Source: SZUA-592 sp041556555
GTDB taxonomy: Bacteria; Pseudomonadota; Gammaproteobacteria; Eutrophobiales; Eutrophobiaceae
Assembly (NCBI GenBank): GCA_041556555.1
Contig: JBFFIE010000001.1
Location: 87,072-151,071 of the forward strand
Reading direction: 5' to 3'
DNA length: 64,000 nucleotides
Part shown: piece after piece, positions 60,792 to 64,000 of the stretch
Numbering within the stretch: the first letter of the stretch is position 1
Layout: each line of letters opens with the position of its first letter
Program-made: the position numbers and the translations under genes
Notes under the pieces: model-generated
What the model saw: only the letters and a program-made list of their open reading frames with translations
What the model was told of the DNA's origin: nothing
Database searches by the model: none

Positions 60792-61693
60792 TGGCTTTGT
60801 TTCAACAAATTCCTGATATTGGTTTCGGTAAGACTGAGAATGTCATCCTGGGTTTTAAGAAGACAGGACCTGGTCCTGTAGACCACATCACTCGTCAGAT
60901 CCTGGTCTTTCTGATTCAGGCCCAGCAGGGCCGCAGACCAGTCCAGGGTTTCGGCAATGCCTGGTTTTTTCCTGAGTTCCGTGAGTCGAAGTTTTTGCAC
61001 GAAGTTGACAATTTGTTGGGAAAGGCTGGTGGTAATTCCGGGTATCTTCCTGCGGATAATCTCCAGTTCTTTTTCCGTGTCCGGGTAATCGAGGTAATGG
61101 TAGACACAGCGGCGGCGCAAGGCGTCGCTTAGTTCCCGCATAGCATTGGACGTCAATATCACCAGGGGAATGGTATGGGCCTTGATCGTACCCAGCTCGG
61201 GGATACTGATCTGGAAATCCGAGAGCAATTCCAGCAGGTAGGCCTCAAAGGCCTCATCGGCGCGATCGATTTCATCGATCAGTAATACCGGCCGGGTGTC
61301 CTGGCGGATAGCTTTCAATAATGGACGTTCGAGCAGGTACTTCTCGGAAAAGATGCCGGACTCATCGATGCCGGCCGTGTCATCGCGGGACTCCTGGAGT
61401 TTAATAGAGAGTAACTGATGCGAGTAATTCCACTCGTACACCGCGGCATTGGTATCCAGCCCTTCATAACATTGCAGTCTGATCAGGGGACAACTGTGCA
61501 CGGCTGCCAGGCTCTTGGCAATCTCGGTCTTGCCGACACCGGCTTCACCTTCGATTAGCAGGGGACGCTGGAGTTGTTCCATGAGTAACAGGGTCATCAC
61601 CAACGTGTCTTCGGCGATGTACCCCTGGCCCTCAAGCTTGCTGCGCAGCTGTTCTAACGATTTTTCCATGGGCAGATCATGCATGAGAGCCAT
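60788..61693 (-). CDS. MoxR-family AAA+ ATPase
   Basis: Chaperone-type ATPase of 301 residues: Walker A GEAGVGKTE at about 49-57, Walker B PVLLIDEIDRADEAFEAYLLE near 145, sensor-1 PLVILTSNAMRELSDALRRRC and a C-terminal lid. It belongs to the MoxR/CoxD group that pairs with VWA proteins. The pair with the CoxE-like gene is an isolated operon on the minus strand; its promoter would lie in 61694-61752, next to the Fur box of the divergent gene. Confidence 0.92.
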   Translation of the reverse strand: MALMHDLPMEKSLEQLRSKLEGQGYIAEDTLVMTLLLMEQLQRPLLIEGEAGVGKTEIAKSLAAVHSCPLIRLQCYEGLDTNAAVYEWNYSHQLLSIKLQESRDDTAGIDESGIFSEKYLLERPLLKAIRQDTRPVLLIDEIDRADEAFEAYLLELLSDFQISIPELGTIKAHTIPLVILTSNAMRELSDALRRRCVYHYLDYPDTEKELEIIRRKIPGITTSLSQQIVNFVQKLRLTELRKKPGIAETLDWSAALLGLNQKDQDLTSDVVYRTRSCLLKTQDDILSLTETNIRNLLKQSQ

Positions 61694-61752
61694 TGAAAAA
61701 TAAAATCATCTTAATACAGGAGAAAGGAGCTTGACCGGCCACTTTATTTAAA

Positions 61753-61767
61753 TGATAATTATTCTCA
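61753..61767. promoter_or_regulatory. Fur box
   Basis: TGATAAT-T-ATTCTCA matches the 7-1-7 Fur operator (TGATAAT-N-ATTATCA) with one mismatch and lies between the MoxR gene and the small plus-strand gene. Iron-dependent control of either neighbour is possible; the small gene is closer. Confidence 0.65.
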
Positions 61768-61815
61768 TTAACGAATGTGGAAATCAATTACTCTTTTAAA
61801 TTCAATAATGTAAAA

Positions 61816-62085
61816 ATGAAAGATTCTCTAAAAATCGATACTTGCGCCTCAGAATCACACGACCTGGATAGCCTGCAGGCCGGATTGTTTTACCTGACGA
61901 CCCAGTACAGCATTCACCCCTGTACCCGAATTGCCAGTAAGATCATCGAACACTTGGACATGCTTTGCAGCCATCCACACATTACACTGGTCCCGGAACA
62001 AAACCGCATCTACTCGAAACTGATTAACCTGTGGCGGGCACGCCTGGTACAGAACGTCTCCGGGCTGAACTGGAGTCTGCATTAG
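61816..62085 (+). CDS. Small protein of unknown function, possibly iron-regulated
   Basis: An 89-residue protein from the ATG at 61816. The frame is open from a GTG at 61777, but that lies only 10 bases after the Fur box and is less likely. It has no recognised domain. The middle (LQAGLFYLTTQYSIHPCTRIASKIIEHLDML) is helical with Cys and His, and the end reads IYSKLINLWRARLVQ. No signal peptide. The Fur box at 61753-61767 suggests expression under iron limitation; the role is unknown. Confidence 0.6.
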   Translation: MKDSLKIDTCASESHDLDSLQAGLFYLTTQYSIHPCTRIASKIIEHLDMLCSHPHITLVPEQNRIYSKLINLWRARLVQNVSGLNWSLH

Positions 62086-62173
62086 GCAAGTCAGATCGTG
62101 GACTGTATTGTATTGACTTTTTGCGGCTGGATTTTGAGAATAACAGCCCGAAACCAAACCAGTTGCCATCCAG

Positions 62174-63106
62174 ATGAATTCCCGGGAACCCACAGTCATT
62201 ATTGCCACGTTTTACAAGTTTGTCAGAGTGCTGGATACACAGGCGCTGCGTGATGAGCTGTATGATAAATGCAAGCGAGCCGGTATTAAAGGCACCATCA
62301 TTATCGCAAAAGAGGGTATTAATGGAACCGTTGCCGGCAGCAGGAAAGCGATAGACTCTCTGTTGGCCTGTTTCAGGGGTGATGAAAGATTCCGGGACAT
62401 GGAACACAAGGAATCACTGGCATCACACATCCCGTTTCACAGGTTAAAGATCAAGAGTAAGCAGGAAATAGTCACCATGGGCCAGCCGGATATCGATCCG
62501 AGGCTCAAAGTTGGCACACACGTGAACAGCCGCATGTGGAATGAGCTGGTTAATGACCCGGATGTCCTCGTCATTGATACGCGCAATGATTATGAATGCA
62601 CGGTGGGAACATTCAAGAATGCGGTGTCACCCAACACCGGGAGCTTCCGTGAATTCCCGGACTACGTAAAAAAGAACCTGGACCCGGAAAAGAATAAAAA
62701 GATCGCCATGTTCTGCACCGGTGGTATCCGTTGTGAAAAGGCCACGTCCTATCTGCTAAGCCAGGGATTTGACGAGGTCTATCACCTCAAGGGCGGTATT
62801 CTTAAATACCTTGAAGAAATTTCGCCGGAAAATAATCTTTGGCAAGGTGAATGTTTCGTGTTTGATGGCAGGGTAAGCATTAACAAGAAGCTTGAAAAGG
62901 GCAAACATGTCATGTGTTATGCCTGCCGGATGCCGCTTTCAGAAGGAGAACTGAAATCTGATAAATACGAAGAAGGCATTTCATGTCCATACTGTTGTGA
63001 TGATTTGACCGAGGAGAAACGCCAACGACTAAAGGAACGGCAGTACCAGGTCAAGCTGGCGGAGGCACGTAACGACGTTCATATCGGGAAAGTCATGGAG
63101 GATTAA
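62174..63106 (+). CDS. trhO: tRNA uridine-34 hydroxylase TrhO (rhodanese-domain, YceA family)
   Basis: Oxygen-dependent enzyme that forms 5-hydroxyuridine at tRNA position 34. The 310 residues have an N-terminal ferredoxin-like acylphosphatase-type domain (KRAGIKGTIIIAKEGINGTVAGS), a rhodanese domain at about 125-215 with the catalytic cysteine loop FCTGGIRCEKATSYLL (Cys about 181), and a C-terminal zinc-binding-like CYACRMPLSE and CPYCCDD. Order and length are those of E. coli YceA. It is a single gene with no operon partner. Confidence 0.94.
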   Translation: MNSREPTVIIATFYKFVRVLDTQALRDELYDKCKRAGIKGTIIIAKEGINGTVAGSRKAIDSLLACFRGDERFRDMEHKESLASHIPFHRLKIKSKQEIVTMGQPDIDPRLKVGTHVNSRMWNELVNDPDVLVIDTRNDYECTVGTFKNAVSPNTGSFREFPDYVKKNLDPEKNKKIAMFCTGGIRCEKATSYLLSQGFDEVYHLKGGILKYLEEISPENNLWQGECFVFDGRVSINKKLEKGKHVMCYACRMPLSEGELKSDKYEEGISCPYCCDDLTEEKRQRLKERQYQVKLAEARNDVHIGKVMED

Positions 63107-63182
63107 TCCGCTCCGTCCTTGATGAATTACCCCATACTTTATTTCTACAGTGAAAACCGGGTGAAACTGCTGAAAAGATGGC

Positions 63183-63464
63183 CTAGTCTGTGCGGGTGGT
63201 GACTTCCAGTAAGTGATAACCGAACTGGGTCTTCACCGGGCCCTGAATCTGGTTCAGTTCAGCGCTGAAAACGACCTCGTCAAATTCTTTTACCATTTGC
63301 CCGGGAGCGAATTCGCCAAGTTCACCGCCGCGTCTTCCCGAGGGACACCTGGAATGTTGTTTTGCCAGGTCAGCAAAATCAGCACCGGATTCGATCTGGT
63401 TTTTAAGGTCAATACATTGTTCTTCTGTATCTACCAGGATATGTCTTGCACTTGCTTTAGCCAA
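63183..63464 (-). CDS. ppiC: Parvulin-type peptidyl-prolyl isomerase PpiC
   Basis: Small cytoplasmic prolyl isomerase. The frame opens upstream at 63506, but the likely start is the TTG at 63464, preceded by GGAGAA and giving a 93-residue protein beginning MAKASARHILVD, as in E. coli PpiC. Family blocks are ARHILVDTEEQCIDLKNQI, GADFADLAKQHSRCPSGRRGGELGEF, GQMVKEFDEVVFS and TQFGYHLLEV. It is divergent from the MFS gene. Confidence 0.94.
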   Translation of the reverse strand: MAKASARHILVDTEEQCIDLKNQIESGADFADLAKQHSRCPSGRRGGELGEFAPGQMVKEFDEVVFSAELNQIQGPVKTQFGYHLLEVTTRTD

Positions 63465-63532
63465 TGTTATTCTCCGCAGCGAGTAGGTTTTCGGATATGA
63501 TAGCAATATATCATCATTGATAAAAACAGATT

Positions 63533-64000
63533 ATGAATCAACCGATTGAACACGGAACAAGTGAGAATATCCAGAAAGCGGCATTGTTTATGGTGTTGTT
63601 AAATGCTTTCACAACGCCGATGATGCTGTCAGCAGCCAATGTCGCCCTGCCAGAAATTGCCAGGGATCTGAACGTACATGCGGTGATGTTGAGCTGGATT
63701 CCAATGGCTTATCTCATGGCCAGTGCCATGTTTGTACTTGTGTTCGGACGTTTGGCAGACATGTATGGGCGTAAGCGTATCTTTATACTGGGCACAAGCA
63801 GTGTGATTGTGACATCACTGCTGGCGGCTGCCGCACCCACTGGTGAATTCTTGATCACGGCACGGTTCCTTCAAGGTGTCAGTGCGGCAATGTTGTATGC
63901 CACACAGATAGCCATTGTCTCGTCCGTCTTCCCGCCTAAACTGAGAGGTCGTGCCATTGGCCTGACCGTATCGATGATATATCTAGGCCTTACCTTTGGC
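63533..64000 (+). CDS. MFS exporter, probable DHA2 family (partial, C-terminus beyond window)
   Basis: The first 156 residues of a major facilitator transporter. Four or five hydrophobic segments are visible. The block after helix 1, SAANVALPEIARDL, is typical of DHA2 (14-helix) drug-proton antiporters, followed by WIPMAYLMASAMFVLVFGRLADMYGRKR, whose GRLADMYGRKR loop is the MFS motif A. The substrate is unknown. It is divergent from ppiC. Confidence 0.88.
   Translation, partial: MNQPIEHGTSENIQKAALFMVLLNAFTTPMMLSAANVALPEIARDLNVHAVMLSWIPMAYLMASAMFVLVFGRLADMYGRKRIFILGTSSVIVTSLLAAAAPTGEFLITARFLQGVSAAMLYATQIAIVSSVFPPKLRGRAIGLTVSMIYLGLTFG

Noticed and set aside
1..64000. CRISPR arrays, insertion sequences, tRNA or rRNA genes
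   Set aside because: No repeat-spacer pattern, transposase or RNA gene was recognised in reading both strands, though short tRNA-like structures cannot be fully excluded without a dedicated scan.

Overview
The window reads as chromosomal DNA of a gammaproteobacterium with a methylotrophic, tetrahydromethanopterin (H4MPT)-dependent C1 metabolism and the capacity for periplasmic nitrate reduction. The assignment rests on gene types: a two-ATP-cone NrdA with NrdB, a napEFDABC cluster, the rimB-rimK group, the Anbu proteasome-like locus, MltF, TrhO and HtpX together with the H4MPT/methylofuran gene island. No methanol or methylamine dehydrogenase lies in the window, so the C1 substrate is unknown. 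Genus-level placement is not possible from what is seen.

Positions 1-26911 are a nearly continuous C1 island. On the minus strand, 1-8180 holds a hydrolytic formyltransferase/hydrolase complex (fhcB-A-D-C), translationally chained to an NAD-linked formate dehydrogenase (fdh1B-fdh1A, the latter cut by the window edge). Next to it, also on the minus strand, 8398-15294 holds a second, paralogous complex. Its FwdB-like subunit keeps the catalytic cysteine of true Mo/W formylmethanofuran dehydrogenases, it has a FwdD-like molybdopterin-binding subunit, and the operon continues into a FdxA-type ferredoxin and an FprA-type ferredoxin-NADP reductase. The same island therefore seems to encode two exits for formyl-methylofuran: hydrolysis to formate then NADH, and direct oxidation to CO2 with electrons to ferredoxin and NADP. 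This is the most striking feature of the window.

Reading away from it on the plus strand (15546-22059) are mptG, mtdB, an ATP-grasp gene, mch, a RimK-like ligase, a CitG-like gene and fae. These supply the cofactor and carry formaldehyde through methylene-, methenyl- and formyl-H4MPT. A HisA-like gene (22140-22835, minus) and an operon of MfnD-, MfnF-, PabB- and MfnE-like genes (22891-26911, plus) look like methylofuran and methanopterin cofactor biosynthesis.

Positions 26924-34499 hold housekeeping genes: mltF, a small unknown, nrdB and nrdA with a promoter overlapped by paired NrdR boxes and followed upstream by a DnaA box, a DUF547 protein and a double-CDGSH protein. Positions 34620-41657 form a molybdoenzyme region: a molybdopterin oxidoreductase of unknown substrate, napEFDABC on the opposite strand behind an FNR-type class II promoter, and a 3' remnant of a second copy of the unknown oxidoreductase on the far side of nap.

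Positions 41804-48383 carry the Anbu / transglutaminase-DUF2126 / alpha-E / circularly permuted ATP-grasp set, here split into two convergent pairs. Positions 48575-64000 carry an MscS-MgtE(N/CBS)-MgtE operon, a receiver-PAS-GGDEF-EAL protein, a pirin, a LysR regulator divergent from rimB-rimK-desuccinylase-like genes, htpX, a MoxR/CoxE pair, a small gene behind a Fur box, trhO, a parvulin and the start of an MFS exporter. No rRNA, tRNA, CRISPR array, transposase or prophage was seen.
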